Positions 11,211-21,085 of a stretch of DNA of 64,000 nt are shown in pieces. Below the pieces are notes generated by a model. That model did no database searches. It was not told the origin of the DNA and worked only from the letters and a program-made list of their open reading frames with translations. This DNA is from Halomonas elongata DSM 2581. Its GTDB lineage: Bacteria > Pseudomonadota > Gammaproteobacteria > Pseudomonadales > Halomonadaceae. The stretch covers positions 1-64,000 of the forward strand of contig NC_014532.2 of NCBI RefSeq assembly GCF_000196875.2, read 5' to 3'. Numbering within the stretch: position 1 is the stretch's first letter; the number at the start of each line of letters is the position of its first letter. A program made the position numbers and the translations under genes.

Positions 11211-11244
11211 GAAGGGGCCTGTTTCACGTGAAACAGGCCCCTTC
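11211..11244 (-). terminator. Hairpin after glyS, built around a parS site
   Basis: A 34-nt perfect inverted repeat centred at 11227/11228: GAAGGGGCC arms flank the 16-bp parS sequence. As RNA it would fold into a 15-bp stem with an ACGT loop, and it lies 32 bp beyond the glyS stop. The following bases on the minus strand (TCGTTT) are a poor T tract, so termination is plausible but not certain. Confidence 0.55.
11220..11235. promoter_or_regulatory. parS site 8 (inside the glyS hairpin)
   Basis: TGTTTCACGTGAAACA, perfect palindrome, forming the centre of the 34-nt repeat at 11211-11244. It is the last parS match seen in the window. Confidence 0.93.
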
Positions 11245-11275
11245 ATTTGTGCCACCGGTTTTCCCGGGGCGAAGG

Positions 11276-13348
11276 TCAGTGCTGGAGTTCGGCGATATCC
11301 GCGACCTCGAGGAACAGCGCCTGGAGGCTGGCCAGCAGGGCCAGTCGATTGCGCTTCACTGCCGCATCCTCGGCCATGACCATTACCTGGTCGAAGAAGC
11401 GATCCACCGGGTTGCGCAAGCCAGCGAGAACATCCAGGGCATCGCTGTAGCGGGCTTCAGCGAACAGGGGGGCGACCTTCTCCCGGCATTGGGCCAGCGC
11501 TTCGGCCAGGTCGCGCTCGGCGTCCTCTGCCAGCAGGCTGGTATCGACCTCGGGAGCAATTTCGTCGTCCTGCTTGGCGAGGATGTTGGAAACCCGCTTG
11601 TTGGCGGCGGCCAGGGCGGCGGCTTCCTCGCGGCTGGCAAAGGCGTGCACCGCCTGCAGGCGCCGGGCAAAGTCGAGCGGCTTGGTCACCGGGCGGGCGC
11701 GTACGGCGAGGTAGACTTCGGCCTCGATGCCTTCGTCGCGGCCCCAGGCGCGGAAGCGATCGAGCATATAGGCCAGAACCTCGTCGACCAGCCCCTCGGC
11801 GTAAGGCAACTCCTGATGCTGGGCGGCGGCCAGTTCGAGCAGCTCGCGCAGGTCCAGATCCAGTTCACCCTTGATCAGGATGTTGAGTACACCGATGGAG
11901 GCGCGACGCAGGGCGAAGGGATCCTTGGTGCCGCTGGGACGCTGGCCGATGCCGAAGATGCCGGTCAGGGTATCGAGGCGATCCGCCAGGGCCAGAGCCA
12001 GGCCGGTGCGCGTGCTGGGAACCTCGTCACCGGCGAAGCGCGGCAGGTACTGCTCTTCCAGGGCGCGGGCCACCTCGGCATCCTCGCCGTCGTGGGTGGC
12101 GTAGTAGCGGCCCATGGTGCCCTGGAGTTCAGGGAATTCCTGGACCATCTCGGTCACGAGATCGCACTTGGCCAGTTCGCTGGCGCGTCGGGCATGGCCC
12201 ACATCGCCATCGATGCGGCCGGCGATGAAGGCGGCCACGGCGGCGCTGCGGTGGGCCTTGTCGGCCAGGGTGCCGAGCTGCTGCTGGAAGACGACGCTGG
12301 ACAGCTCCTGCACGCGCTCGACGAGCGGGCGCTGCCGGTCGGTGTCATAGAAGAAGGCGGCGTCGGCCAGGCGGGGGCGAATGACCTTCTCGTTGCCCTG
12401 GATGACCAGTTCGGGCGCCTGGCTGTCGATGTTGGAGATGGTGATGAAGCGGGGCTTGAGCTTGCCGTCATCGTCCAGCAGGTGGAAGTACTTCTGGTTG
12501 GCCTTCATCGAGGAGACCAGGCATTCGGCGGGCACTTCCAGGAAGCGTTCGTCGAAGCTGCCGGTCAGGGCGACCGGCCACTCGACCAGACCGCTGACTT
12601 CAATCAGCAGCTCCTCGTCGATTACCGCCGTGGCCTCCTGGACTTCGGCTTCGGCGAGCACCTGTTCACGAATGCGTTCGCGGCGTTGCTCGCGATCCGC
12701 CAGGACCCAGGCATTCTCCATGGCGCCGAGGTAGTCGTCGGCGTGACCGAGCTCGATGGGTTCCGGCGCGTGGAAGCGATGGCCGCGGGTGGTGCGGCCG
12801 GCCTGGAGCCCCAGGGCGGAAGCCTCGACGACGCGCTCGCCATAGAGCATCACCAGCCAGTGGGCGGGACGCGAGAATTCGACCCGGGAAGCGCCCCAGC
12901 GCATGTTCTTGGGCACGGGCAGGGCAGCGATGGCCTTCTCGACGATGGCCGGAAGCAGGGTCGTGGTGGCCTCTCCCGGCTGCTGTTCGCGATAACCCAG
13001 CCAGGTTCCCTTGTCCGTTTCGAGGTGGATCAGCGAGTCGACGCTGACGCCGCAGGAGCGGGCAAAGCCCTCGGCGGCCTTGGTCGGCTCGCCGTCCTTG
13101 AAGGCGGCAGCCAGGGAGGGGCCGCGACGCTCGACCTCGCGGTCCGGCTGCTTGTCGGCCAGCGCGGCAACCCGCACGGCCAGGCGTCGCGGACTGGCGT
13201 AGGCGTCAATGTCGCCATGTTCGACATTGGCGTCGTCCAGGCCCTGGCGAATGCCATCGGCGAGGGCATCGGACAGGGTGTCGATCGCGCTCGGCGGCAG
13301 TTCCTCGACGCCCAGTTCGAGCAGAAAGGTATCGGCGGCCATCTTCAT
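11276..13348 (-). CDS. glyS: Glycine--tRNA ligase beta subunit
   Basis: Beta chain of the bacterial alpha2-beta2 glycyl-tRNA synthetase, needed for tRNA binding. The 690 residues start [22 protein letters not shown], the family N-terminus, and include [17 protein letters not shown] and [14 protein letters not shown]. The conserved HD-type region and the C-terminal DALR-like tRNA-binding part follow. Its start overlaps the glyQ stop by 4 bp (ATGA), as expected for coupled subunits. Confidence 0.97.
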   Translation of the reverse strand: MKMAADTFLLELGVEELPPSAIDTLSDALADGIRQGLDDANVEHGDIDAYASPRRLAVRVAALADKQPDREVERRGPSLAAAFKDGEPTKAAEGFARSCGVSVDSLIHLETDKGTWLGYREQQPGEATTTLLPAIVEKAIAALPVPKNMRWGASRVEFSRPAHWLVMLYGERVVEASALGLQAGRTTRGHRFHAPEPIELGHADDYLGAMENAWVLADREQRRERIREQVLAEAEVQEATAVIDEELLIEVSGLVEWPVALTGSFDERFLEVPAECLVSSMKANQKYFHLLDDDGKLKPRFITISNIDSQAPELVIQGNEKVIRPRLADAAFFYDTDRQRPLVERVQELSSVVFQQQLGTLADKAHRSAAVAAFIAGRIDGDVGHARRASELAKCDLVTEMVQEFPELQGTMGRYYATHDGEDAEVARALEEQYLPRFAGDEVPSTRTGLALALADRLDTLTGIFGIGQRPSGTKDPFALRRASIGVLNILIKGELDLDLRELLELAAAQHQELPYAEGLVDEVLAYMLDRFRAWGRDEGIEAEVYLAVRARPVTKPLDFARRLQAVHAFASREEAAALAAANKRVSNILAKQDDEIAPEVDTSLLAEDAERDLAEALAQCREKVAPLFAEARYSDALDVLAGLRNPVDRFFDQVMVMAEDAAVKRNRLALLASLQALFLEVADIAELQH

Positions 13349-14307
13349 GCGTCTCCCTGTTCGGCAGGCGACTCGTTCGCCAGCAGTTCTTGGCGCAGGG
13401 CCTCGGATGCCAGCGGGAAGCCGGCGGCCTTGCGGGATTCATAGTAGGCATGGGCCACATCGCGGGCCATGGTGCGGACGCGCAGGATGTAGCGCTGCCG
13501 TTCGGTCACGGAGATGGCGTGACGGGCATCGAGCAGGTTGAAGGTATGCGAGGCCTTGAGCACCTGTTCGTAGGCGGGCAGCGGCAGGCTGGCATCGAGC
13601 AGCTTGGTGCACTCGCGTTCCTGATGGTCGAAGGCCTCGAAGAGGGCCGGAACGTCGGCATGCTCGAAATTGTAGGCCGACTGCTCGCGCTCGTTCTGCA
13701 GGAAGACGTCCCCGTAGGTGACCCTGGAGCCGTCCGGTGCCACTGTCCACACCAGGTCATAGACGCTGTCGACGTCCTGCACGTACATGGCGATACGCTC
13801 GAGGCCATAGGTCAGCTCGCCGGTGACGGGATAGCATTCCAGCCCCCCGGCCTGCTGGAAGTAAGTGAACTGGGTAACCTCCATGCCGTTGAGCCAGACC
13901 TCCCAGCCGAGCCCCCAGGCACCCAGGGTGGGCGATTCCCAGTTGTCTTCGACGAAGCGGATGTCATGGACCAGGGGATCGATGCCGAGACACTTCAGCG
14001 AGCCGAGATAGAGCTCCTGCAGGTCCGCCGGGGAAGGCTTCATCACCACCTGGAACTGGTAGTAATGCTGCAGGCGGTTGGGGTTCTCGCCATAACGGCC
14101 ATCGGTGGGGCGACGGGACGGCTGCACGTAGGCAGCGTTCCAGGTCTCGGGGCCGATGGAGCGCAGAAAGGTGGCCGTATGGAAGGTCCCGGCCCCGACC
14201 TCCATATCCAGGGGCTGTAGAACCACGCAGCCCTGTTCGGCCCAGTACTGCTGCAGGGCCAGGATCAGGCCCTGGAAGGTTGTCACGTCTGGCGTCGACT
14301 GTGTCAT
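13345..14307 (-). CDS. glyQ: Glycine--tRNA ligase alpha subunit
   Basis: Catalytic alpha chain of glycyl-tRNA synthetase. The 320 residues have the class II signatures [59 protein letters not shown] and [10 protein letters not shown]. The frame stays open to 14358, but the ATG at 14307 gives [19 protein letters not shown], which lines up with the known E. coli N-terminus. An ATG ten codons upstream is possible. Neither start has a strong ribosome site. It is divergent from hldD with a gap of 95 bp. Confidence 0.95.
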   Translation of the reverse strand: MTQSTPDVTTFQGLILALQQYWAEQGCVVLQPLDMEVGAGTFHTATFLRSIGPETWNAAYVQPSRRPTDGRYGENPNRLQHYYQFQVVMKPSPADLQELYLGSLKCLGIDPLVHDIRFVEDNWESPTLGAWGLGWEVWLNGMEVTQFTYFQQAGGLECYPVTGELTYGLERIAMYVQDVDSVYDLVWTVAPDGSRVTYGDVFLQNEREQSAYNFEHADVPALFEAFDHQERECTKLLDASLPLPAYEQVLKASHTFNLLDARHAISVTERQRYILRVRTMARDVAHAYYESRKAAGFPLASEALRQELLANESPAEQGDA

Positions 14308-14402
14308 TGCAAAAGCACCGTTGGCCATGAATTCACGAGCCGTCAAGTATACAATCACAGGCAGATCGGTTATAGGCGCAGGTTCGGAGTAAGGGGAATC
14401 CC

Positions 14403-15359
14403 ATGATCGTAGTGACAGGCGGAGCCGGCTTCATCGGCTCGAATCTGGTCAAGGCACTCAACGAACGAGGCCGTGACGACATCCTGGTGGTCGACGATCT
14501 CCGCGACGGCACCAAGTTCATCAACCTCGCCGATTGCACACTCGGCGACTACCTCGACAAGGACGACTTCCTGGCTCGGGTCAGGGCGGCGCTGCGCGGC
14601 GAGCCGACGCATCTGCCGCCCATCGAGGCCATCTTCCACGAGGGGGCCTGCTCCGACACCACCGAGTGGGATGGCCGCTTCATGCTCGAGAACAACTTCG
14701 AGTACTCCAAGGAGCTGCTGCATTTCTGTCAGCTCAAGGGCATTCCCTTCCTGTACGCGTCCTCCGCCGCGACCTATGGCGGCAGCGAAGTGTTCCGCGA
14801 GGAGCCCGAGCACGAGAAGCCGCTGAACGTCTACGGCTACTCCAAGCTGCTGTTCGACCAGTACGTGCGCGCCCGGCATCACGAGTTCGAGAGCCAGGTG
14901 GTGGGCTTTCGCTACTTCAACGTCTATGGCCCCAGGGAGCAGCACAAGGGCAAGATGGCCAGCGTGGCCTATCACCACCATACCCAGATCAGCGCCGGCG
15001 AGGATCTCAAGCTGTTCGGTGCCTGGGACGGGTTCGAGGCCGGCATGCAGAGCCGCGACTTCATCTATGTGGGCGACGTGGTGGACGTCAACCTGTGGTT
15101 CCTCGACAACCCGGAGGCCTCGGGGATCTTCAACCTGGGGACCGGGCGTGCCGAACCCTTCAAGGCCATCGGCGAGGCCGTGATCGACTATTATGGCCGT
15201 GGTCGGATCGAGTACATCGATTTTCCCGAGAACCTCAAGGGGCGCTACCAGAGCTACACGCGCGCCGATATCGAGCGGCTTCGCGAGATCGGCTATGACC
15301 GTGAGTTTCACACCGTTGCCGAGGGTGTGAAGGCCTATCTGGAGTGGCTGAATGCCTGA
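14403..15359 (+). CDS. hldD: ADP-glyceromanno-heptose 6-epimerase
   Basis: Converts ADP-D-glycero-D-manno-heptose to the L-glycero form used for the LPS inner core. The 318 residues have the Rossmann motif GGAGFIG (6-12), the family segment [12 protein letters not shown] (31-42), SSAATYG (near 120), catalytic Tyr144-x3-Lys148 in YGYSK, and [10 protein letters not shown]. It heads a short operon with waaF, which it overlaps by 8 bp. It works with gmhB and hldE of this window to give the full ADP-heptose branch after the isomerase gmhA, which is not seen here. Confidence 0.97.
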   Translation: MIVVTGGAGFIGSNLVKALNERGRDDILVVDDLRDGTKFINLADCTLGDYLDKDDFLARVRAALRGEPTHLPPIEAIFHEGACSDTTEWDGRFMLENNFEYSKELLHFCQLKGIPFLYASSAATYGGSEVFREEPEHEKPLNVYGYSKLLFDQYVRARHHEFESQVVGFRYFNVYGPREQHKGKMASVAYHHHTQISAGEDLKLFGAWDGFEAGMQSRDFIYVGDVVDVNLWFLDNPEASGIFNLGTGRAEPFKAIGEAVIDYYGRGRIEYIDFPENLKGRYQSYTRADIERLREIGYDREFHTVAEGVKAYLEWLNA

Positions 15360-16368
15360 GGCCGCTCCCGGCGAGCGCATCCTGGTCGTCGGCCCGTCCT
15401 GGGTCGGCGACATGGTCATGGCCCAGAGCCTGTTCAAGACCCTCAAGGCGAGGCAGCCGGACGCCAGGATCGGCGTCGTGGCGCCGGCCTGGTCGCGGCC
15501 GATCCTCGAGCGCATGGAGGAGGTCGATGAAGTCGCGCCCCTGGAAGTCGGACATGGCGAGTTCGGCTGGGCGACACGGCGCCGACTGGCCGCCGAGCTG
15601 CGCGGGCGCTTCGATCGGGCCCTGGTCCTGCCGCGTTCGTGGAAATCGGCGCTGGTGCCGTTTCTGGCGCGCATTCCCCGGCGTACCGGTTTTACCGGCG
15701 AGCAGCGTTACGTTCTGCTCAATGACCGCCGCCGTCTCGACAAGTCGGTGCTCGACCAGACCGTCAAGCGCTTCGTGGCGCTCGGCTTGCCGGCCGATGA
15801 GGCCGCAGGCGGCGACTTCGCCTTGCCCAGGCCGGAACTGCGTCGGGATGAGGCCAATCTGGAGCGGCTGCGTGAAACGCTCGGCCTGAGCTCGCGTCCG
15901 GCCATCGCGATGATGCCGGGGGCCGAGTACGGGCCGGCCAAGCAGTGGCCCCTGACCTATTTCCGCCAACTGGCCGAGGCGCTGGTGGCCGAGGGCCATG
16001 AGGTGCGCGTGATGGGCGGCCCCAAGGACGCCGAGGCCGGCGATGTGATCGCCAGGGGACTGGAGGGTGCGCACAATCTCTGCGGGCGGACTCGCCTGGG
16101 CGATGCCGTGGACCTGCTCGCCGATTGCCGGCAGGCGGTGACCAATGACTCCGGCCTGATGCACGTGGCGGCGGCGACGGGCACCCGGGTTCAGGCGATC
16201 TATGGCTCGTCTTCGCCCGATTACACGCCACCGCTGACCGACAATGCCGAGATTCACTACCTGGCGCTGGAGTGCTCGCCCTGCTTCGAGCGCACCTGTC
16301 CGCTGGGCCACACCAATTGCCTCAACCACCTGCCGCCGGAGCGCCTGCTGCGCGCGATTCGCGGTTAG
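15352..16368 (+). CDS. waaF: LPS heptosyltransferase II
   Basis: GT9-family enzyme that adds the second heptose from ADP-L-glycero-D-manno-heptose to the LPS core. The 338 residues begin [20 protein letters not shown], with the family motif [32 protein letters not shown], and the C-terminal [17 protein letters not shown] cysteine-rich segment characteristic of WaaF. It overlaps hldD by 8 bp, which suggests translational coupling. Confidence 0.94.
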   Translation: MPEAAPGERILVVGPSWVGDMVMAQSLFKTLKARQPDARIGVVAPAWSRPILERMEEVDEVAPLEVGHGEFGWATRRRLAAELRGRFDRALVLPRSWKSALVPFLARIPRRTGFTGEQRYVLLNDRRRLDKSVLDQTVKRFVALGLPADEAAGGDFALPRPELRRDEANLERLRETLGLSSRPAIAMMPGAEYGPAKQWPLTYFRQLAEALVAEGHEVRVMGGPKDAEAGDVIARGLEGAHNLCGRTRLGDAVDLLADCRQAVTNDSGLMHVAAATGTRVQAIYGSSSPDYTPPLTDNAEIHYLALECSPCFERTCPLGHTNCLNHLPPERLLRAIRG

Positions 16369-16399
16369 CCGTCGAGCGTCTCGACATGGCAGGCGGCAT

Positions 16400-18064
16400 T
16401 CACTCCGCCGCTTCCGCCGGCGGCGCCTCGGGTGACAGCCAGGGCGACTTTGCCCTCGAGGTGTCATCCGGCGCCATGCCTTCGATGTCGAGACCCTGCC
16501 AGAGACGTTCGTGCAGCGCGGTTTCCCGCTTGAGCTGATCGTTGAGGGTTTCCAGGCCGTGTTGCTCGACCAGGGTCGGTTCCTCCGATAGCAGCGACAC
16601 GCCCAGCCCGGCACGATGCCAGTCGATGACGAAGCCCATGGCCTCGAGCACCGTGGGCAGGATGTCCATGGTCGAGGCCTCGACCTTGATGCGCCGAGGG
16701 GCGAGGTCGTTGCCGAGCAGCATGAAGGTGTTGCTGCGCGGGCCGGCGGTCAGTTGCTCCCAGGCCGAGACGCGCATCGAAAGATGATCGCTGGCGATGA
16801 CCACCAGAGTGTTCTTCAGCAGCCCCTCGCCGGCGAGGCGTTTCACCAGATCATGCGCCATGCGGGCGGAACACTCGACACTGTAGAGGATATCCGTGCC
16901 GTCGAATTCGCCCTGGCGCCGGCGGCACTCATCGGGTGGATAGCCGTATGGCGGATGCGTGGCCAGGCTCAGGTTGACCAGTCCCCAGGGCCCTTCCTGT
17001 TTCTCCAGGCGTCGAATCTCCTCGACAGTCAAGTCATAGAGGTCGTCGTCGTAGAGGCCCCAGCTATTCAGGTCGTCCGGGTTGTCCACCCTGGGGGCGA
17101 GGTCATCGCGGCCCAGAACCCGCGAGAAACCATGTCCCTCGTAGAACCTGCCCTTGCCGGCGAAACGCTTGCTGGCGCCTCCCAGATACGTCAGCGAATA
17201 GCCCTGTTCGGCGAGCAGGTCGCCCAGGCAGGAAACCCCGGGCACGACCCGCTCGAGCGGCTCCAGCTGGCTGTCGTGAAGTAGCCCTGCCGGCATCAGG
17301 GGAACCCCGCACTGGCTGGCGATCATGCCGGCCATGGTCCAGCCGGTGTTGTCGATCTGGCGCACGCCCTCGAACACCACGCCTTGATCGCCCAGGGCGG
17401 TGAGGGGGGCATAGACATCGCCGAAGCGCTCGCGATCGGCGTATGTCTGCTCGAGGCTCTCCAGATAGATGACCAGCAGGTTGGGCGGAGAGGAGGGCGC
17501 CTCGAGAATCACCGGGTCAACGTAGCGCTGCTCCAGCCAGGCTCCTTCCTCGGCGACGATAGCCGCCCCGCGCTGCCCGATGCCGTATAGCAGTGGGTTG
17601 GTGGCCAGCAAGACCAGAGCCAGCAGGCGCTCCAGCAGTCGCCAGCGGTGATCATGGCGGACCAGCCAGGTGAAGGCCGCCAGGACCGGGAGCATCGCCA
17701 GGGTGTAGAGGATGGCGACGATGGTGCGTTCACCACCGCCATGCTCGCTGATGCCGGCCTGCAGGTGGAAGAATACCGCGCCGAGATCGACGATGCCGAA
17801 GCTGTCGGCGAGATAGACGTAGACGCCCCAGAAAATCAGCGGCACGAGCGACCAGGGCCAGCCGCGTGCCGGCGCATGACGCGACGGGGCGCCCCAATGC
17901 AGGGTGCGTGCCAGCAACAGCCAGCCGGCGGCGATGGGCGGCAGCATCCAGTAGGGGAGCGGGGTCACCGTCACGGCGGCATGGCCCAGGGCCAGGCCGA
18001 GGGCCAGCAGGGCCCACCAGCGAGGTTCACGCAGCCAATCGGGCAGGGAACGTTCAGGCATCAT
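16400..18064 (-). CDS. Sulfatase-fold phosphotransferase, OpgB/MdoB-like
   Basis: Membrane enzyme of the alkaline-phosphatase fold that probably transfers a phosphoglycerol or similar group to a periplasmic glycan. The 554 residues have five predicted membrane helices (about 16-33, 38-54, 70-87, 113-134, 143-161) and a periplasmic sulfatase domain from about 195. That domain shows NLLVIYLESLEQTY (metal ligand region), the nucleophile region NTGWTMAGMIASQCGVPL, which is very like phosphoglycerol transferase I, and SDHLSMRV. It is the last gene of the minus-strand group at 18054-19903 and overlaps it by 11 bp. Placement in an LPS cluster leaves open an LPS-directed role. Confidence 0.8.
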   Translation of the reverse strand: MMPERSLPDWLREPRWWALLALGLALGHAAVTVTPLPYWMLPPIAAGWLLLARTLHWGAPSRHAPARGWPWSLVPLIFWGVYVYLADSFGIVDLGAVFFHLQAGISEHGGGERTIVAILYTLAMLPVLAAFTWLVRHDHRWRLLERLLALVLLATNPLLYGIGQRGAAIVAEEGAWLEQRYVDPVILEAPSSPPNLLVIYLESLEQTYADRERFGDVYAPLTALGDQGVVFEGVRQIDNTGWTMAGMIASQCGVPLMPAGLLHDSQLEPLERVVPGVSCLGDLLAEQGYSLTYLGGASKRFAGKGRFYEGHGFSRVLGRDDLAPRVDNPDDLNSWGLYDDDLYDLTVEEIRRLEKQEGPWGLVNLSLATHPPYGYPPDECRRRQGEFDGTDILYSVECSARMAHDLVKRLAGEGLLKNTLVVIASDHLSMRVSAWEQLTAGPRSNTFMLLGNDLAPRRIKVEASTMDILPTVLEAMGFVIDWHRAGLGVSLLSEEPTLVEQHGLETLNDQLKRETALHERLWQGLDIEGMAPDDTSRAKSPWLSPEAPPAEAAE

Positions 18065-18821
18065 CGGAGTTGGCGCGTTCGTTCTCGTGAAGTTCGTTCA
18101 GCTTGGCATACTTCATGTACGCGTGGAACGCCGTGGTCATGGCGACCGTGAAACCGTCCGGGCCCTGGAAGATACCGCCCTTGAGGATCAGCTTGCGCAG
18201 GGTGGCGCTGAGTGCATGCAGCACGGGACGATATCGGGAAGGAGGCTTGCCGCGCTCCTTCATGGCCCAGGCATCGCGGCTGGAGAGCTGATCAATGCGG
18301 GTGATCCAGTGGGACAGGTCGCGATAGGTGAAGTGGCGGATGTGCACGTCGAGATCGACCACCGATGGCGCCTGGACCGAGGAGTGCGCCTTCTTGGGCA
18401 GATAGCCCGAAGTGGTGCGGTTGTACAGTCGTGTGACCGGGTCGGGATAGAAGCCCGCCGCGCGGATCCAGTGGTTGCCGGCGAAGTTGCGCCGCCTGAA
18501 TCGATAGGCCTGTCGGGGATCGTCGAGCGTCAGCCCCTGGATCGCCGTGACCGCATCGTCGTCGAGGCGCTCGTCGGCGTCCAGGGCGAGGATCCAGTCG
18601 TGCTGTGCCTGGGGGACGGCGAAGGCCTTCTGGGGGCCATCGCCCAGGTAGGACTGGTGAATGACCCGGGCGCCGGCCGCTTCGGCCAGGCTCACGGTGT
18701 CGTCCTTGCTGCCGGAGTCGACGACGATGACTTCCTCGCAGACGCGTTGCAGCGAGGCGATGCAGTCGGCGACGTTGTCCGCCTCGTTGAGGGTGATGAT
18801 GATGCCGGTAATGGGAGTCAT
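18054..18821 (-). CDS. Glycosyltransferase family 2, WaaE/KdtX-like
   Basis: GT-A type sugar transferase of LPS-core assembly. The 255 residues have GIIITLNEADNVADC (5-19), VVDSGSKDDT and the metal-binding ALDADERLDDD, then the family segment RFRRRNFAGNHWIRAAGFYPD and the GGIFQGPDGFTVA C-terminal region typical of the WaaE group, which adds glucose or a similar sugar to the core. The ATG at 18821 overlaps the stop of the upstream heptosyltransferase (ATGA). The frame continues further upstream only through that gene. The donor sugar is not determined. Confidence 0.88.
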   Translation of the reverse strand: MTPITGIIITLNEADNVADCIASLQRVCEEVIVVDSGSKDDTVSLAEAAGARVIHQSYLGDGPQKAFAVPQAQHDWILALDADERLDDDAVTAIQGLTLDDPRQAYRFRRRNFAGNHWIRAAGFYPDPVTRLYNRTTSGYLPKKAHSSVQAPSVVDLDVHIRHFTYRDLSHWITRIDQLSSRDAWAMKERGKPPSRYRPVLHALSATLRKLILKGGIFQGPDGFTVAMTTAFHAYMKYAKLNELHENERANSDDA

Positions 18822-19903
18822 GTGCTGGGCTCGCTTGTCGGGGACGACGCCAGGTGTCGGGCGATCCGCTCGGCGGCGTCTTCCAGGTCGATGGCATGCA
18901 TGTCGGTTTCGCCGGCTCCCTCGGGGGGGCGGAAGGCGAGGCGTCGACTCGTCTCGTTGCAGGTTTGCCAGCGCAGGGGCGTTGCCGAGCGTCGAGCGGG
19001 ATAGAAGCCGGCGGTGGCGCGATCCAGGCAGCCGGCGATGTGCAGGGGGCCTGTGGAGCCGGCGATGAACAGGTCCGCCGCGGCGAGGCTCAGAGCAAAG
19101 TCGCCGAGGCCGTTGCGCGCCGGCAGCCGATGGGCGTCGAGCGCCATGCCCTCCAGGGTCTGGAGCAGCGCGTCGGCATTGGCTTCCTCGCCGGGGCCGG
19201 CGGTCAGGATCCACACCGGTGACACACTCTCTTCCAGACGCGAGGCGACGCCTTGAGCCAATCGAGCATAGGCCTCCGCCGTCAGGTTGACCGCCGAGCC
19301 GCCGCTACCGGCATGCAAAAATACCCAGGGACGCTCGGGATCGATGGCCAGTTCCTCGGTGACCCGGCGCCGCTGCGCATCCTGCTCGTGCGTAGAAAGC
19401 GGCCAGTAGGGAGGCGCCGGGCGCTCCGGCCGCGACAGTCCCAGCGCATCCAGCAGGGCCTCCGCCAGTTCCATGTTGTAGACGTATTCGGGTTTCGCCG
19501 AACGGGACCTGCGCTGGGTGATGCGGTGATTGTAGAATAGCTGGGCCCACTTGGTGGCCGGCGCCAGGCGCAGCGGAATGCCGGCGCGCCAGCCCAGCCA
19601 GCCGATGCGCGGCGTGGAGAACAGGGTCAAGAGGGCATCGAAGTTGGCCGTTCGCACTCGGTCCAGCAAGTCGCGCCGGGCGTCGCGGCCAGCTTCATCG
19701 CCCGGGTCGATGATGACCTCGTCCACCCAGGGGCAGAGTCGTGCCACGGGGGCGGTGTAGCCGGGCACCAGGACACTGACGTGGGGGGCGGGTTCACTGG
19801 CCTTCAGGCATGCCAGGGCCGGCCAGGCGAGCATGAAGTCGCCGAGCTTGTCGTTGCGCACGACCAGCAGGCGGGGCGGCTGTTGGTTCAAGAAATGTGT
19901 CAT
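18818..19903 (-). CDS. Glycosyltransferase family 9 (heptosyltransferase-like)
   Basis: GT9 enzyme of LPS-core assembly, 361 residues. It has the N-terminal VVRNDKLGDFMLAWPALACL motif of ADP-heptose transferases, VFLHAGSGGSAVNLT in the donor-binding half, and LFIAGSTGPLHIAGCL, the last being the usual donor-site segment. It is first in a three-gene minus-strand operon with the GT2 gene and the OpgB-like gene. Only 39 bp separate it from the divergent glycosyltransferase at 19943. It could be a third heptosyltransferase (WaaQ type). Confidence 0.88.
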   Translation of the reverse strand: MTHFLNQQPPRLLVVRNDKLGDFMLAWPALACLKASEPAPHVSVLVPGYTAPVARLCPWVDEVIIDPGDEAGRDARRDLLDRVRTANFDALLTLFSTPRIGWLGWRAGIPLRLAPATKWAQLFYNHRITQRRSRSAKPEYVYNMELAEALLDALGLSRPERPAPPYWPLSTHEQDAQRRRVTEELAIDPERPWVFLHAGSGGSAVNLTAEAYARLAQGVASRLEESVSPVWILTAGPGEEANADALLQTLEGMALDAHRLPARNGLGDFALSLAAADLFIAGSTGPLHIAGCLDRATAGFYPARRSATPLRWQTCNETSRRLAFRPPEGAGETDMHAIDLEDAAERIARHLASSPTSEPST

Positions 19904-19942
19904 CGGGACTCCTGAACCCCGATACCGCTAACGGAGGATGCC

Positions 19943-21085
19943 TTGAAGCCCAAGGTCATGCAGATCTGCCTTTCCGACGGTTGGGGCGGACTCGAAATGT
20001 ATCCGGCTCGGATTATACCTGAGCTGGCTCGTCAGGGGTGGGAGGCGCACGGCCTGGCCCTCGAAGGCTCCCGCGTCGCCTCGAGCCTCGTCGACGCCGG
20101 CATCGACCCCTTGACGGTTGGCTCCCGCGGGCAGGCGCTGTGGCGCGTCCGGCGTATCCTGGCCTACTTGAAGGCCCATGGTATCGAGGTGCTGCATTGT
20201 CACAAGTCCAGCGACCTGCGACTGGGGGCGCTGCTGGTCAGCCTGCGACCGCAACTCCGGCTGTTCTTCACCGATCACATGGGGGTTACCCGCCCCAAGC
20301 GCGACCCCTTTCATCGCTGGAGTTACGGCAAGGTGCATCGCCTGTTCTCGATCAGCGAGGCAACGCGACGGCGCAACCTGAATGCCTTTCCGCTGCCGGC
20401 CGAACGGATCCGGCGGCTTTACCTGAGCATCGACCCGGCGCCTTATGTCGATGATCTCGATGCCGGCGAGAAGTCGGCGCTGCGTGCCGAACTGGGCATA
20501 CCGGAAGGGGCGGTGGCCATTGGGCTGCCGGGGCGTTTCTCCCGGGGCAAGGGGCAGGCGCTGTGGATCGAAGCCCTGGGCCGGCTGGCCGAGATGGCTC
20601 CCGACCAGGCCTGGCAAGGGGTGTTGATCGGCGGGCTCACGGTAGGCGAGGGCAGCGACGAAGCGGTCGTCGCCGAGCTGCGCGGACGCGTGGCCGAGCT
20701 GGGGCTCGAGTCGCGAGTGAGCTTCGCCGGTTTCCGCTCCGACCTGCCGTCCTGCCTGAAGGCACTGGATATCGTCTGTGTCCCGTCGCGCAATGAGGCC
20801 TTCGGCCTGACGGTCATCGAAGCCATGGCGGCTGGTCGCCCGGTGGTGGGCTCGTCGAGTGGCGCCATCCCCGAATTGGTCAGCGAGGAGACGGGGCGCC
20901 TCGCCGCGCCCGATGCGCCGGAGGCCTGGGCCGCGGCGCTGGTCGAACTTCTGGGAGATGCCGGTCTGCGTGAAAGGCTCGGGGCGGCCGGGCGGCGTCG
21001 CGTTCAGGAGGAATTCACGCTGTCAGGCCATGTGGCGGCCCTGGTCGGGGAATATGCCGGTCAGGAAGCGGCCCCGGAGGCGTAA
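19943..21085 (+). CDS. Glycosyltransferase family 4
   Basis: GT-B sugar transferase, 380 residues. It has the acceptor-side GWGGLEMYPARIIPELARQG, a HCHKSSDLRLGALL segment, the basic GRFSRGKGQALWIEAL donor-side loop, and the EAFGLTVIEAMAAGRPVV motif of GT4 enzymes. The start is a TTG at 19943 because ACGGAGG lies 5 bp before it. An ATG at 19958 in the same frame is the alternative. The 3' end overlaps the convergent kdkA by 25 bp. It probably adds an outer-core sugar; donor unknown. Confidence 0.84.
   Translation: MKPKVMQICLSDGWGGLEMYPARIIPELARQGWEAHGLALEGSRVASSLVDAGIDPLTVGSRGQALWRVRRILAYLKAHGIEVLHCHKSSDLRLGALLVSLRPQLRLFFTDHMGVTRPKRDPFHRWSYGKVHRLFSISEATRRRNLNAFPLPAERIRRLYLSIDPAPYVDDLDAGEKSALRAELGIPEGAVAIGLPGRFSRGKGQALWIEALGRLAEMAPDQAWQGVLIGGLTVGEGSDEAVVAELRGRVAELGLESRVSFAGFRSDLPSCLKALDIVCVPSRNEAFGLTVIEAMAAGRPVVGSSSGAIPELVSEETGRLAAPDAPEAWAAALVELLGDAGLRERLGAAGRRRVQEEFTLSGHVAALVGEYAGQEAAPEA

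Noticed and set aside
11228..13444. A 738-codon open frame on the + strand opposite glyS and the end of glyQ.
   Set aside because: It is the antisense shadow of two well-identified genes in high-GC DNA, with no known domain and a low-complexity composition.
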